Assembly: GCF_032854445.1 (NCBI RefSeq)
Contig: NC_088301.1
Span: 5,011,703 to 5,075,702 of the forward strand
Source of the DNA: Liolophura sinensis
Lineage: Eukaryota; Mollusca; Polyplacophora; Chitonida; Chitonidae
Reading direction: 5' to 3'
Length of the DNA stretch: 64,000 nt
The position numbers and the translations under genes are program-made. Below are positions 34,117-46,415 of this stretch, piece after piece (positions within the stretch are counted from its first letter, which is position 1; the number at the start of each line of letters is the position of its first letter). The notes below the pieces were generated by a model that did no database searches, had not been told where the DNA came from, and saw nothing but the letters and a program-made list of their open reading frames with translations.

Positions 34117-34591
34117 AATAGCTGAACCTGTCGGAGGACTTAAACCTCGGGCAAAAATAAGCATCTAGAAACATATACCAGTGCAGATTCAGCCGACCTG
34201 GAGAAAGTTCTCTCGGTATCCCTTTTCTCAGAGGGCAATGTACTCTGTATCCAGCGCTTGTATATTCCTTAGTCGCTTTTGATCTTCGCTTTAGTATTTT
34301 GCCCAACAATAGCTAGAAAATACGGCTCTCCGGGATCAAATATCGCTCCAATTACAAGGCGGTCGCGTGGTACGATCCGACTGATTTCATTGGACCACAT
34401 TTATGGCGATAAAATAAATCTGTTTATTGGATTGTTCACTAACGCCGCATTCAAGGGCAGCGGTCAGATACAGTACAAGTAGATAAAACAACACAAAATA
34501 AAGTAAAAATGAACAAGGCGTGAAACAATGATTTTCTTCCATTACCGCCCTTGTTAAGTCGGCCGTGGACCTGGATTCTGCACAGGGAGAA

Positions 34592-34785
34592 CTTCTGTCT
34601 CAATGTATCTAACACAGGGCAGCTCCCTAGATTCTGTCTCAATGTATCTCACAAAGGGCAGCTCCCTATATTGTCTCAATGTATCTAACACAGGGCAGCT
34701 CCCTAGATTCTGTCTCAATGTATCTCACAAAGGGCAGCTCCCTATATTGTCTCAATGTATCTAACACAGGGCAGCTCCCTAGAAT
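34592..34785. repeat. minisatellite, short allele (copy 1)
   Basis: Units GTCTCAATGTATCTAACACA-GGGCAGCTCCCTAGATTCT and GTCTCAATGTATCTCACAAA-GGGCAGCTCCCTATATT alternate, about 75 bp per pair. There are about five units here compared with about thirteen in copy 2. Confidence 0.95.
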
Positions 34786-35149
34786 ATGATTCAGAATGTA
34801 CACGTGCATGTTTGTAACATAGAACAGCTACCTATGTAGTTTCTGACATACCACCAGGGCTATGGATATCAACCTGCACTGACAGGTGAGTGTGTAAGGT
34901 TACCATGCCCCCACCTATGGAAGAACGAAGACTGGGTTGCTTTAGATGTGAGTCTCGGGTATCTAAAATACCTATGTACAATGACGGTTTTGAGCTGCAA
35001 CATGGTGGGTTCTACTGATTGAAAATCAAGTACCTTAACCAGTAGGACACAGCTCCGAACAGAACTAATGCAAGAAAAAATAAATGTTTGCAACAATTAA
35101 CAGGGCAATATTTTTACATTTTTTCTACTATAACATCTGGGAATACATA

Positions 35150-35462
35150 TATGTGAGCTTAGGGTTTAACGTCTCACTGAGCAACTTTTCGGTCATTTGA
35201 CCAGGAGGAGTCATTAGGTGTGTGTACAAATATTGTATCATCTTGTGGCAGTGCAAGCCCATGCCACCAAAGTACTGCCACTGAAGTATCATACCGAAGA
35301 CACCAGACATAACACCTCTCCAAGTAATATTATACTGACACCGAGCCAACCAATCATGTTCCCTTGCTCTAATCTCTTTAATATTCTTTGGTATGACAGA
35401 ACCCGCTTTTGATCCCGGGGTCTGCCGACTTCGAGGCGGACGCTCTAACCATTGGGCAAGAA
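35150..35462 (-). repeat. SINE of the long family (copy 1)
   Basis: Minus-strand head near 35460 (CAATGGTTAGAGCGTCCGCC) and body with TTGGCTCGGTGTCAGTATAA and GCCACAAGATGATACAATAT. Lacks the TTTGATTGGTGTT module present at 25.7 kb. The same element is in copy 2 at 40402-40714. Confidence 0.85.
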
Positions 35463-36851
35463 GCGGTTGAGCATCTTGGAGGGCTCACGGGGAAACTAAA
35501 AAATATATATATACAGCACCCATATCATTGTTCAATATGATACATTTTTTATGTTCCCCAGGCAGTACCATGTTACCAGTAATCACACAGGCAGGAGTGA
35601 AGACTATAGGCAGCTTAGGCCCTAATTACCTTACGCAGGAAAATGTTCTCCACTGTTCATCATTAGGTTTCAAACGACGTTCCCGGACGAGATCATTATA
35701 CATGTAATTTGCACGGAGAAGAGCTTCTGCTTGTCAGTAGTCACGTAAGAGTACTCTCCCCTGGTGTCCACACTACCTGATTTATACGATGTAATATAAA
35801 CCACGTGTATTGCCAAATCTTTAATCTTACAGCACGTGACGCTAAACTGAATAATGTTTACTGTAAATGTACAGTAACCTCCCTCTAGAATGTAGGACCT
35901 ACTGATCAAAATGAATTCATTTACGGCGGAAAGTTGGAAATCTCCTACCGTCATTGGTGAAAGAAAACGCCTTCAAAAAAGCTTCTTATTAGATCCAGAT
36001 TGTACCAAATTTTTGCAAAGCCCCTTTACCAATGAAATATCTGTAATGCGGAGTGTGCGAGCGAGTTGAGACGTAAGAGCCAAAGCTGACACCACTTTTG
36101 GACTGCAGTCATTGTTTGGAAAGGACTTCTCGGACATGACGTGAATGTGACATGTGACTACGGTACTCCGCCAGCCTAATATAAGGAGAGGAGTTGAAGT
36201 AGCCACCTGGGGCTACTCGTTCCCATAAACATTCCGCCTCACTAATGAATTTTGTGCTGACTGATACTTGTTAATTTGGACTATACTATTATTTAAACTG
36301 CGGACTATGCGCTACAGTGAACGATAAAAAATGTATTTGGAGAGATGAATGCGGTTTAAACCCGAAACGGTACGATACTGTGACATAATTTGTGATATCG
36401 CTGAATATTACACGGCTTTTAAATCAACTGATTTTACGTTTCTGGTGCATACGCTTCCATAATCCAGAATTGTCTCACAACACTTTGTGAAATGGCCCTT
36501 CGGCTACACGTAACTAAATTGTTGTAAACGATCTCAAACTGACGTGTCATTCAGTAGTTCTGTGTTATGTCACTTCATGAAGTGAATAGGTAAGGCTACG
36601 TCACAGCTTAGGCCGAGCAATCTGATAGCAACGTGTTTCATTGGATAAAATTCTCACGATGGATGCTTCGATTCACACCAGCCAATTGTGCAGTATTGCC
36701 AATTTGTTCTACATGTTATTTAGTGAAGTATGACACTTTCTAGAAAGCTACCCTGCTTTCGACTGAAATATAGTTTAGCAAGGTGCTGTCTTGTCCTTTA
36801 ACTGATGTCACTGACTAGAATCCCAGCTCTCACTGGTAGTCACAGCCTTAA

Positions 36852-37703
36852 CCCTCTAGAGCCCGGACATATTTCGGGAAGCAGGAAAAATACGTTCCAA
36901 CTTGTTTGGGCTTTGGTTTAGGATCATTATATGGTATCAGTTCCATTTTTTCAGATAATGACCTTTTGACCTTGTTTCTTATTTTGGGTCATATATGACC
37001 CATTGGGATTTCGGAGAAATAACCCGGCAACGGTAGCTTTACGGATAGGTCATCCGTTTTGGGGCCAGAATATCCTGGATCCTTTGTCCATTGAGTCACC
37101 GGTCAACTAAAGAACTTTTGGAGCTGCTATTGCCTCAATTGGGGAGGTAACAAATGCCCACCATACCAAAAATCGACTTTATCGTAATATAACTGAAATG
37201 CTGTTAACGCTAACGCTTAACTTCAAGCATTGACTGGAAAAAAGACAATACAAGTAATTTTCAAACTCTTTATTCATGACAGTAACATTTTCCGCTCTCT
37301 CTATTCTTAAAAGCCAGCTATCAGTGAGTTGTCAAATATGCAATCAGGCAAGTTTTGTGCACAGTAAGACCCAATCTCCTTCACCTCCCCAGTCTTCCGC
37401 AATGAGGAATAAAAATAACAAAGAATTCTGGAGATATGTAATACAGGAATTTTCTCCAAACTGTTATTGGCTTTTAACTTACAAATTTAACGCGTTTTCT
37501 CATATTTATAGAAGACAGAGGATATGCACATCTCTGATTTATACGTGGAACTCTTTGAAGCAATTTCTGTTCTCTGTGAAGCAAACGGGAACCAAGCATT
37601 TTTCACAGTTAGTGTCAGTTTTTATTTGGCACACGGCACATCGGCGGCGTTTGTCAATCTTCACAGGCCAGTGTGCATAGTGGTCCTTACGAGAATACAA
37701 CTG
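36852..37703 (-). mobile_element. piggyBac-type transposon, 3' terminal part
   Basis: Begins immediately after TTAA (36848-36851) with CCCTCTAGAGCCCGG, as expected for the end of a piggyBac element (CCC-type terminus on a TTAA target). Contains a subterminal palindrome GGGTCATATATGACCC at about 36989 and, 690 bases in, the last 54 codons of a minus-strand transposase. The rest of the element is missing: the sequence changes abruptly at 37704 into the second copy of the 4-kb segment, beside a repeated 13-mer GAATACAACTGTG. It is not mobile as it stands. Confidence 0.88.
37539..37703 (-). pseudogene. piggyBac transposase C-terminal cysteine-rich domain
   Basis: A 54-residue frame ending in a stop at 37539. 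It reads through HYAHWPVKI, then RRRCAVC, CEKC and LVPVCF to NCFKEFHV. The CxxC...CxxC...C...CF..FH spacing is that of the C-terminal zinc-binding domain that follows the DDE core in piggyBac transposases and helps bind the transposon end. The N-terminal part and catalytic core are absent in this window. The family is recognised from the motif pattern plus the TTAA-flanked end. Confidence 0.88.
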
Positions 37704-38907
37704 TGGAATACAACTGTGTGGAAAGTTTTCATGTTTTCTACGTCAGAAAATTAAACGTTTCACCTAAAAACACACATATACAGTGTACATAAGCGAATTT
37801 AAAATAAGTCGGAAAAACATTAGAGAAGTCGGCTCGCGGGCATAAAAACATCTCAAGGTTCATATCATGTTGTGCATAACTTCCAAGACGCGAGTTGACA
37901 TAGCATACGCGTTTGAAAGTGGTTGTTTAGAAATTATTAATATCTGCCTGATCCCCATTGCTTCAAGAGCACAACAGGCTTTTAGCATTATGACGATTCT
38001 GGTCTTGTGCGCATGCTCCGGGGTCTGGTCAGCCATATTGTTTATCGAGTATATTGTAAAATGAAAGTAGACTTGATTCTATCCCATTCTACGTGCGTGT
38101 TTGTAAACAGTTTTGACTGATAACATATGAGTAGCTAGTTGGAATGGATAAGACGAAGCCAATAACTATTGTGCTAAATTTTGTTCCGCAGATAGTGAAA
38201 GACATTCAAGTCTAAACTCCCGAGGGCAACAAGACAAGTACCTAAAAGAAACGCGTATAACGATCGAGTTTTATCCAGAAAATCACGTAGGGAACTGTAT
38301 ATCAACAAAGAAAAAAAATACTTTATTGGTTACATGTTTACTCAGTGATAGGATACGGACATATATGGTGTTAGTAACCAACATATATTGACGCCGAGCC
38401 CAATATAAGGGTTACTGTCACCATACATGTATATTTGCGTATCCTATCACTGAGTACCGGAAATCGAACGAATGGACCATACATGTATATTTGCGTATCC
38501 TATCACTGAGTAACCAAACGAATTTATCCGGCAAAAGATCCACCAATTCAGTGCAAAAGGTGAATCCCTTCAGTGATGTGACAATGGGATAGGGGCAGAA
38601 GTCCGAAGTGGAACGCATTACTTCATTTCAGTGACGCTGGACATTCCACTTCAACATCTTTTACGTCGCGCAACAAAAGAGTTGTGACGTGAAGTCCTAC
38701 GTCACTCTAGCGTCACCTGTTGTGAGAGGAAAATCTGCCGGTACCCTATTGTTTTTACAACCGAACAAAGGGAGACAACCTACTTAGTAGATTCATTTGA
38801 CATCGTCTGTAGGATACCTGAATATACACGTCCCCCACGTGACCGTTGTTGTCCAATGAAAAACACAGTATTTTGTTTGACGCGGAATAATATTAGGTTA
38901 TTGTGGA

Positions 38908-39045
38908 GTGTTTTGTACATTATGAAGTGGTATTGTACGAGTCCATGTTGTGTTGAAAATCCGTATTGGACCAGGCGTCGAGTCCAGTGCGGATTTCCAA
39001 CACAACATGGACCAGTACAATACCACTCCATAATGTACAAAACAC
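38908..39045. repeat. 138-bp near-perfect palindrome (copy 2)
   Basis: Same hairpin as at 33979-34116. A 16-bp insertion (GACCTATTTATTATAT) sits a few bases after the right arm only in this copy. Confidence 0.92.
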
Positions 39046-39537
39046 AATGACCTATTTATTATATAGCTGAACCTGTCGAAGGAATTAAACCTCGGGCAAA
39101 AATAAGCATCTAGAAACATATACCAGTGCAGATTCAGCCGACCTGGAGAAAGTTCTCTCGGTATCCCTTTTCTCAGAGGGCAATGTACTCTGTATCCAGC
39201 GCTTGTATATTCCTTAGTCGCTTTTGATCTTCGCTTTAGTATTTTGCCCAACAATAGCTAGAAAATACGGCTCTCCGGGATCAAATATCGCTCCAATTAC
39301 AAGGCGGTCGCGTGGTACGATCCGACTGATTTCATTGGACCACATTTATGGCGATAAAATAAATCTGTTTATTGGATTGTTCACTAACGCCGCATTCAAG
39401 GGCAGCGATCAGATACAGTACAAGTAGATAAAACAACACAAAATAAAGTAAAATGAACAAGGCGTGAAACAATGATTTTCTTCCATTACCGCCCTTGTTA
39501 AGTCGGCCGTGGACCTGGATTCTGCATAGGGAGAACT

Positions 39538-40035
39538 TCTGTCTCAATGTATCTCACAAAGGGCAGCTCCTAAGATTCTGTCTCAATGTATCTAACACAG
39601 GGCAGCTCCCTAGATTCTGTCTCAATGTATCTCACAAAGGGCAGCTCCTAAGATTCTGTCTCAGTGTATCTAACACTGGGAAGCTCCCTAAATTCTGTCT
39701 CAATGTATCTAACACAGGACAGCTCCCTAGATTCTGTCTCAATGTATCTAACACAGGGCAGCTCCCTATATTGTCTCAATGTATCTGACACAGGGCAGCT
39801 CCCTAGATTCTGTCTCAATGTATCTCACAAAGGGCAGCTCCCTATATTGTCTCAATGTATCTAACACAGGGCAGCTCCCTAGATTCTGTCTCAATGTATC
39901 TCACAAAGGGCAGCTCCCTATATTGTCTCAATGTATCTAACACAGGGCAGCTCCCTAGATTCTGTCTCAATGTATCTCACAAAGGGCAGCTCCCTATATT
40001 GTCTCAATGTATCTAACACAGGGCAGCTCCCTAGA
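39538..40035. repeat. minisatellite, long allele (copy 2)
   Basis: The same 36-39 bp units as at 34.6 kb, about thirteen of them, with alternate AACACAGGGCAG and CACAAAGGGCAG types. Confidence 0.95.
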
Positions 40036-40401
40036 ATATGATTCAGAATGTACACGTGCATGTTTGTAACATAGAACAGCTACCTATGTAGTTTCTGACA
40101 TACCATCAGGGCTATGGATATCAACCTGCACTGACAGGTGAGTGTGTAAGGTTACCATGCCCCCACCTATGGAAGAACGAAGACTGGGTTGCTTTAGATG
40201 TGAGTCTCGGGTATCTAAAATACCTATGTACAATGACGGTTTTGAGCTGCAACATGGTGGGTTCTACTGATTGAAAATCAAGTACCTTAACCAGTAGGAC
40301 ACAGCTCCGAACAGAACTAATGCAAGAAAAAATAAATGTTTGCAACAATTAACAGGGCAATATTTTTACATTTTTTCTACTATAACATCTGGGAATACAT
40401 A

Positions 40402-40714
40402 TATGTGAGCTTAGGGTTTAACGTCTTACTGAGCAACTTTTCGGTCATTTGACCAGGAGGAGTCATTAGGTGTGTGTACAAATATTGTATCATCTTGTGG
40501 CAGTGCAAGCCCATGCCACCAAAGTACTGCCACTGAAGTATCATACCGAAGACACCAGACATAACACCTCTCCAAGTAATATTATACTGACACCGAGCCA
40601 ACCAATCATGTTCCCTTGCTCTAATCTCTTTAATATTCTTTGGTATGACAGAACCCGCTTTTGATCCCGGGGTCTGCCGACTTCGAGGCGGACGCTCTAA
40701 CCATTGGGCAAGAA
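40402..40714 (-). repeat. SINE of the long family (copy 2)
   Basis: Duplicate of the element at 35150-35462 with one or two base differences. Confidence 0.85.
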
Positions 40715-42103
40715 GCGGTTGAGCATCTTGGAGGGCTCACGGGGAAACTAAAAAATATATATATACAGCACCCATATCATTGTTCAATATGATACATTTT
40801 TTATGTTCCCCAGGCAGTACCATGCTACCAGTAATCACACAGGCAGGAGTGAAGACTATAGGCAGCTTAGGCCCTAATTACCTTACGCAGGAAAATGTTC
40901 TCCACTGTTCATCATTAGGTTTCAAACGACGTTCCCGGACGAGATCATTATACATGTAATTTGCACGGAGAAGAGCTTCTGCTTGTCAGTAGTCACGTAA
41001 GAGTACTCTCCCCTGGTGTCCACACTACCTGATTTATACGATGTAATATAAACCACGTGTATTGCCAAATCTTTAATCTTACAGCACGTGACGCTAAACT
41101 GAATAATGTTTACTGTAAATGTACAGTAACCTCCCTCTAGAATGTAGGACCTACTGATCAAAATGAATTCATTTACGGCGGAAAGTTGGAAATCTCCTAC
41201 CGTCATTGGTGAAAGAAAACGCCTTCAAAAAAGCTTCTTATTAGATCCAGATTGTACCAAATTTTTGCAAAGCCCCTTTACCAATGAAATATCTGTAATG
41301 CGGAGTGTGCGAGCGAGTTGAGACGTAAGAGCCAAAGCTGACACCACTTTTGGACTGCAGTCATTGTTTGGAAAGGACTTCTCGGACATGACGTGAATGT
41401 GACATGTGACTACGGTACTCTGCCAGCCTAATATAAGGAGAGGAGTTGAAGTAGCCACCTGGGGCTACTCGTTCCCATAAACATTCCGCCTCACTAATGA
41501 ATTTTGTGCTGACTGATACTTGTTAATTTGGACTATACTATTATTTAAACTGCGGACTATGCGCTACAGTGAACGATAAAAAATGTATTTGGAGAGATGA
41601 ATGCGGTTTAAACCCGAAACGGTACGATACTGTGACATAATTTGTGATATCGCTGAATATTACACGGCTTTTAAATCAACTGATTTTACGTTTCTGGTGC
41701 ATACGCTTCCATAATCCAGAATTGTCTCACAACACTTTGTGAAATGGCCCTTCGGCTACACGTAACTAAATTGTTGTAAACGATCTCAAACTGACGTGTC
41801 ATTCAGTAGTTCTGTGTTATGTCACTTCATGAAGTGAATAGGTAAGGCTACGTCACAGCTTAGGCCGAGCAATCTGATAGCAACGTGTTTCATTGGATAA
41901 AATTCTCACGATGGATGCTTCGATTCACACCAGCCAATTGTGCAGTATTGCCAATTTGTTCTACATGTTATTTAGTGAAGTATGACACTTTCTAGAAAGC
42001 TACCCTGCTTTCGACTGAAATATAGTTTAGCAAGGTGCTGTCTTGTCCTTTAACTGAAGTCACTGACTAGAATCCCAGCTCTCACTGGTAGTCACAGCCT
42101 TAA

Positions 42104-42290
42104 TTCAGGAGATTTGTCACGTACCTGCCAAAGTGTGGTGCTTAAGAACAAGTTATACGTACTCCACTCTTAACGCTGACTACTCATTGCACATACCCTA
42201 ATTCTTGAACCTTTTCAACTGTCTCTGTAACCACTATTTGGAAAGATTCAGACAAAATTATGGGTTGTAGAGAAATAACTTTATAAACAG
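42104..42290. other. unique sequence right of the duplicated segment
   Basis: Nothing recognised. Confidence 0.4.
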
Positions 42291-42291
42291 T

Positions 42292-42345
42292 TGGGGCCTC
42301 TGTAGCTCAGTTGGTTACCACACTAGTGCTAGCGTAGCGTCACTT
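42292..42345 (+). repeat. SINE tRNA-like head only
   Basis: GGGGCCTCTGTAGCTCAGTT followed by GGTTACCACACTAGTGC resembles a tRNA 5' half, then the match ends. Not a tRNA gene, since no acceptor or T-arm follows. Confidence 0.6.
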
Positions 42346-42499
42346 TTATCTCATTTTCATAATGCCAGTATGCTTAAATTTGACTGAGAAAAGTGCTTTA
42401 GGGGTTGAAAAGGTTGAAGATTTACAGGTAAGCATTGGTTATTTAAGGAATTTACCTGGCATGAAAATGACATTCTGGAATTGTAATTTAAACCCCCAC

Positions 42500-42860
42500 A
42501 CGGATGTATCAGGAGGCCCTGAGATCAAACATGGGTTGTGTCATACTAAAGACCTTAAAAATGGTACCAGCTGCTGCCTCCCTAGGCACTCAGCACAGAG
42601 AAGTTAGATCATGGAAACACTAATGGTTGGCCCGGTGTCAACCATAATATGATATAATTATACATATATAATGTATATATATGTATGTATAATGTTACTG
42701 AGTGGGGTCTCAAGCCTGGTGTCTTTGACATACTTCTGTGGCGTCAGCACTTTGCCGGCAAGGACTCAGCCTGCCACAAGAAGACACAATATATGTACAC
42801 ACACTTAATGATTACTTGTCACCATAAGACTGTAAAGTAAGTTGTTACCCTAATTTTTCA
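42500..42860 (+). repeat. SINE of the long family, diverged, plus orientation
   Basis: B-box-like GAGATCAAACATGGG at about 42520, GGCCCGGTGTCAACCATAAT, GCCTGCCACAAGAAGACACA and CACACTTAATGATTAC, in the same order as the 25.4-kb copy but on the opposite strand. Contains an AT-rich microsatellite insertion (about 42655-42695). Confidence 0.8.
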
Positions 42861-43114
42861 ATCACTTATGCAATAAATATTTTGAAACATTCTGAGAGAA
42901 CTAAGGGGTGCAGAAATATAATTTGCACAGCTTTATGAAGCTTGCATTTTCAATGACATAAAAAATTCATGTTTAGAACTATGTGCATAACTCCACTGAA
43001 AAAAATACTTTGGTGGTTGAAACTGTTGAAGATTTACAGTAAGTATGAGATTAAACTCCAAGCATACACACACAGACACTGATGTATTTAGTATATCAAG
43101 AATCATAAAGCAAG

Positions 43115-45622
43115 CAGCATATTTGTGTGTAAGATTTTATTCACTTGAAGAAGGTGGCAAATTTCACAAGCATGCATCTTTCACCATATAACTACCAAAG
43201 CATGGTTCTGATGTAAATGACAAACAGGGGTGTTATTTCCCTTGGATCAGTGATTGCTGGCTGTTCGCGGCACCTGATTAAAGTTGCTGCCTGAATCTAC
43301 CATTTAGATCTTTATTTCCGTATCACACACATCTATATATATCTATATATGACGGTATGCCTTGTGAATTTCATCTCATGAAATCTTATCGGTTATTGGA
43401 TATATATTCTAACCAGAAAAAGCATTCAAGCCAACAGCTACAGACTACGTATACAAATTATTGGAAATACTGGTACGAGTCATTTTCTATGGGAGTCAGT
43501 GATAGCTTAGACACATTCTTTATGAGTTTAGCATGAAGAGGGGAAAAAAACATGAATGGTCTTAAAATCTGTTATTATATAATCTTTGATACAATCATAA
43601 TGGCAGCTTGTAAAATCCATGGTCATACATACAGGTGTGAAACCAATTAAAATTTACATCAGGTAGATTTAATTTTTCTCTTTCTCTAGAAAAGAGAAAA
43701 AAATATTACTATCCTCAATTCACCTTATAAAAGTTTTTAAGACCACCGCTTTAGTGCGAGTTAAAAAAGAATTAACTGCAGACAGAATCATTACATGGTC
43801 AATTTAAAAAAAAAAAAAGTCAAAACAATCTGTACCAAGACCCTTGACTGACACTGGGCTTTGGACATAAAACTGAATGTACAAGTATGCGTAACAATGA
43901 GCTACCAGCCCGTACTATATCCATGCACTTGATTTACTTATATCAGAAGTATTAAACAGTCCCAATTCAAAAACATAACTGTACAATCCACTTTTAACAG
44001 CAACATCCAACATAGTTTAATATATTTATCTTTTAGTTATAAACCTAAAAAAAAAAAAAATGGTCTGCAGTTATACATAAAATGATCTTAAAAAAGCAAC
44101 AAGAGGAAAGCCAATGTAAAACCTCTAAAATAAACAAAAATATTGTGGGCAACAGTTAAAACTACATGCATTGCAACAAAATGAGAAATGTCCCATAATC
44201 AAAGTAATCTTACTCTTACAAAAAACTATGGAAACTGAAGGTGGCATCTGAGTGCTTGAGTGGCAAGTTGAAAGCTAGGAACTAGTAAAATGTCACTAAA
44301 CTATGTACAAAGGTTGATCTCACTTTGCAAAGCAACCATTATCTCCTTGAGACGAAGCAGTCAAGCCAGCACACGGCTATCAAAATGCAACACAACACCT
44401 CATGAATACATCAGCAAGGCCTGGGTTCTGGAAGTCTGTCAGAAATTTGTACACAGCCCGAACATCATCAACAAACGCAGCAGAACCACAGAGCAAAACA
44501 AATCTTTACATCTATTCTCCATATATATTCAATAACTGCAAAAGAATAAAAAAAGAAGAAAATAATCACATTTTTGTAAACATCATAAATAGCTGTGAAC
44601 ATCATTTAATTGTGTTGCACGTACGATACATAACATTCACTATTTCAGTCATTTTATAAAGATACCTTTTGAATTTTCAAATTGTTTCCAAACACGTTTT
44701 ATAGACACAAACTCCAAACTGTCTATGCACATGTACATGTATATGAAGTAAAACAAACACTCTAGAAGTAACGAATGTGTAATATTGTTACATAAATAGC
44801 TTAGTATGTCCAAGTCAACAACAAAAGTGTCAGAAAACCATCCATATATTCATTGAAAAAGAAATAGGAAAACAATGCAAATTTTAAGTCTGGTCTGTAA
44901 TGTGTCATATGGAAGCCACATACCAAGTTCCAATTCAACTCAACACAACAAACTAAATGACCAGAATTTTGTTGACAACGGCCCGAAACTCGATCTGTGT
45001 AACTCGCCGTTGTGAAACAATGTCACAGGTTTCAATCCAATTGGATTCAAAGAGTTTTGAAACTTTAAAAGTCCAACTGAGGATTACAAAAGTCGCAATT
45101 TTGTTGAAAGTGGAAAAAATGGCTTGTAACTTATCAAGGTGAAGTAACACACCTAGTTCAATTCTATATGACAAAATGTTTTGTAGTAGTCCAAAACTGG
45201 AGAGAAAAACAGCCATCATCTTGTTGAATGAATGGAACAGCACGTTAAGGCATGAGCCAAGTTTCCGTTCAATACACTGAATGCCAGGAAAACTAATTTG
45301 TCATGGGTTCATGGTGACAACAGACAAGGTATAGATTTATAACACACTCCTGTGTTGGTAAGGGACTATTCAATTAACTCTTATTTTTAATTCAGGCATA
45401 TTACATGGTTAATAGTATTAAAGTGAAAGAAAACTATAAATGAAGTAAAAATCAACAGTGGACAAAACAGTGAAAACTGCATCCAATGCTACTTCTATTT
45501 ACTTTTTATAGAGTCTCAAAAAAACCCAACAAAAAACAAGAAAAGAACAGGTATTTTGTAATGTAGTTTGCATTACTTATTTTTTTAAAATTAAATTCTT
45601 ACCTCTGAGAGACTAAACTCCG
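43115..45622 (-). other. probable 3' UTR of the protein 4.1 gene
   Basis: Starts directly after the stop codon of the last coding exon. AT-rich, no exon-like frame. AATAAA signals on the minus strand lie at 43311-43316 and 43136-43141. The second is followed by a GU-rich stretch (TGTCTGTGTGTGTATG near 43065-43085), as expected downstream of a cleavage site. The end is inferred. Confidence 0.5.
43136..43141 (-). terminator. candidate polyadenylation signal AATAAA
   Basis: Canonical hexamer on the minus strand, with a GU-rich element 50-70 bases further. A competing hexamer at 43311-43316 has no comparable element that I see. Confidence 0.45.
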
Positions 45623-45730
45623 TTACTTTGTTCCATTGATCTCTTCTTCAGTCTGTGTCTTTATTTCTATCTTCTCCACTGACAAGTCTGGATTCATGTT
45701 TGTCACAGAACGAATGGCTTCTGCCAATAA
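45623..45730 (-). CDS. EPB41L: protein 4.1 last coding exon (end of CTD)
   Basis: Begins after TTTCTTTCTCCAG and encodes LLAEAIRSVTNMNPDLSVEK then IEIKTQTEEEINGTK and a TAA stop: 35 residues. This corresponds to the final strand-helix part of the 4.1 CTD (vertebrate pattern ALAQAIKEAKEQHPDMSV). The CTD is the part that in vertebrate 4.1 proteins binds partners such as NuMA and FKBP13; partners in molluscs are not known from sequence. The phase 0 start joins the previous exon exactly at the conserved D-H-D-(L/Q) region. The match is read directly and the splice site is strong. Confidence 0.93.
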   Translation of the reverse strand, partial: LLAEAIRSVTNMNPDLSVEKIEIKTQTEEEINGTK

Positions 45731-46274
45731 CTGGAGAAAGAAACAGAAACAATGTAACGACACCAGAAACAAAAGATCTGGATGTTACCAATGGTCAATG
45801 GCATTATTTGATCCACAAACTGACGAAGGTCTCGTGAAAACTTCCATGGACAAGAATGATACTGCTTGGAAAAGGAAGTAATGACGACATAAACATTGGC
45901 CTGGGCATCAATTGCAAAATATTTTGCTTATATGATGGTGACGATGGTGGGAGGAAACCAGGCAGACCACAGGAACCCATGAACATCTGCAAGTTGTTTT
46001 TCAAATATCAGAATAGCACTGTTTTATGAAAATTAAAACTAATAGAATGCATACTAGTTTTGCTTTAGTTGATCTTGCTGTAATGGGTTTATTTGGGTTA
46101 GGAAATATGATTTTTTCCACTCCATGAGAAAACAACTGCCATTATGTTAGGCTTTTTGACCTCATGGGTTGTACAGTCAGAGTGAAAACACAATAACTTT
46201 CATCTATGGAATGAGACTGGACTATAAAAAATAAAGTGTTCAATTCGTCATGTTATTTTTAACTACAAATGCAC

Positions 46275-46415
46275 ATATATCTTGTGGCATGCAGGGGAGT
46301 CTTAATGGTTTTCCCACCTGGGTGTGTAGCGTTAAGTGATCATGGCCAGGGACAACTATTAGTTTTCCCCCCTGGATGTGTACCATTAAGTGATCATGGT
46401 TGGGGACACTTACCA
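46275..46415. repeat. about 60-bp tandem repeat, 2-3 units
   Basis: GGTTTTCCCACCTGGGTGTG and GTTTTCCCCCCTGGATGTG, each followed by a TTAAGTGATCATGG segment, just 3' of the next exon's donor site. Confidence 0.85.

Larger units (their letters stand above)
32775..36851. repeat. duplicated segment, copy 1 (4.08 kb)
   Basis: Nearly identical to 37704-42103. Homology begins at TGGAATACAACTGTGTGG and ends in CACAGCCTTAA. I noted roughly a dozen single-base differences, one 16-bp indel (after 34117) and a length difference in a minisatellite. No intact gene is seen inside: it contains a foldback, a palindrome, a minisatellite, a SINE (35150-35460) and the dispersed repeat also found at 23.9 kb. The right end abuts a piggyBac terminus at TTAA. 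Confidence 0.95.
37704..42103. repeat. duplicated segment, copy 2 (4.40 kb)
   Basis: Second copy of 32775-36851, offset 4929 bp at its left end and 5252 bp at its right end. The extra length is 16 bp near 39051 and about 307 bp of minisatellite. At its right end the shared CACAGCCTTAA is followed by TTCAGGAGATTT and no piggyBac, so it has the form of an empty insertion site. Confidence 0.95.

Noticed and set aside
33851-34309. 152-codon minus-strand frame in the duplicated segment
   Set aside because: Passes through the palindrome; the second copy has the frame disrupted by the 16-bp indel, so there is no sign of coding constraint.
42292-42345. Possible tRNA gene (GCCTCTGTAGCTCAGTTGG)
   Set aside because: Only the 5' half resembles a tRNA; no anticodon stem, T-arm or acceptor partner follows. 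It is a SINE head.
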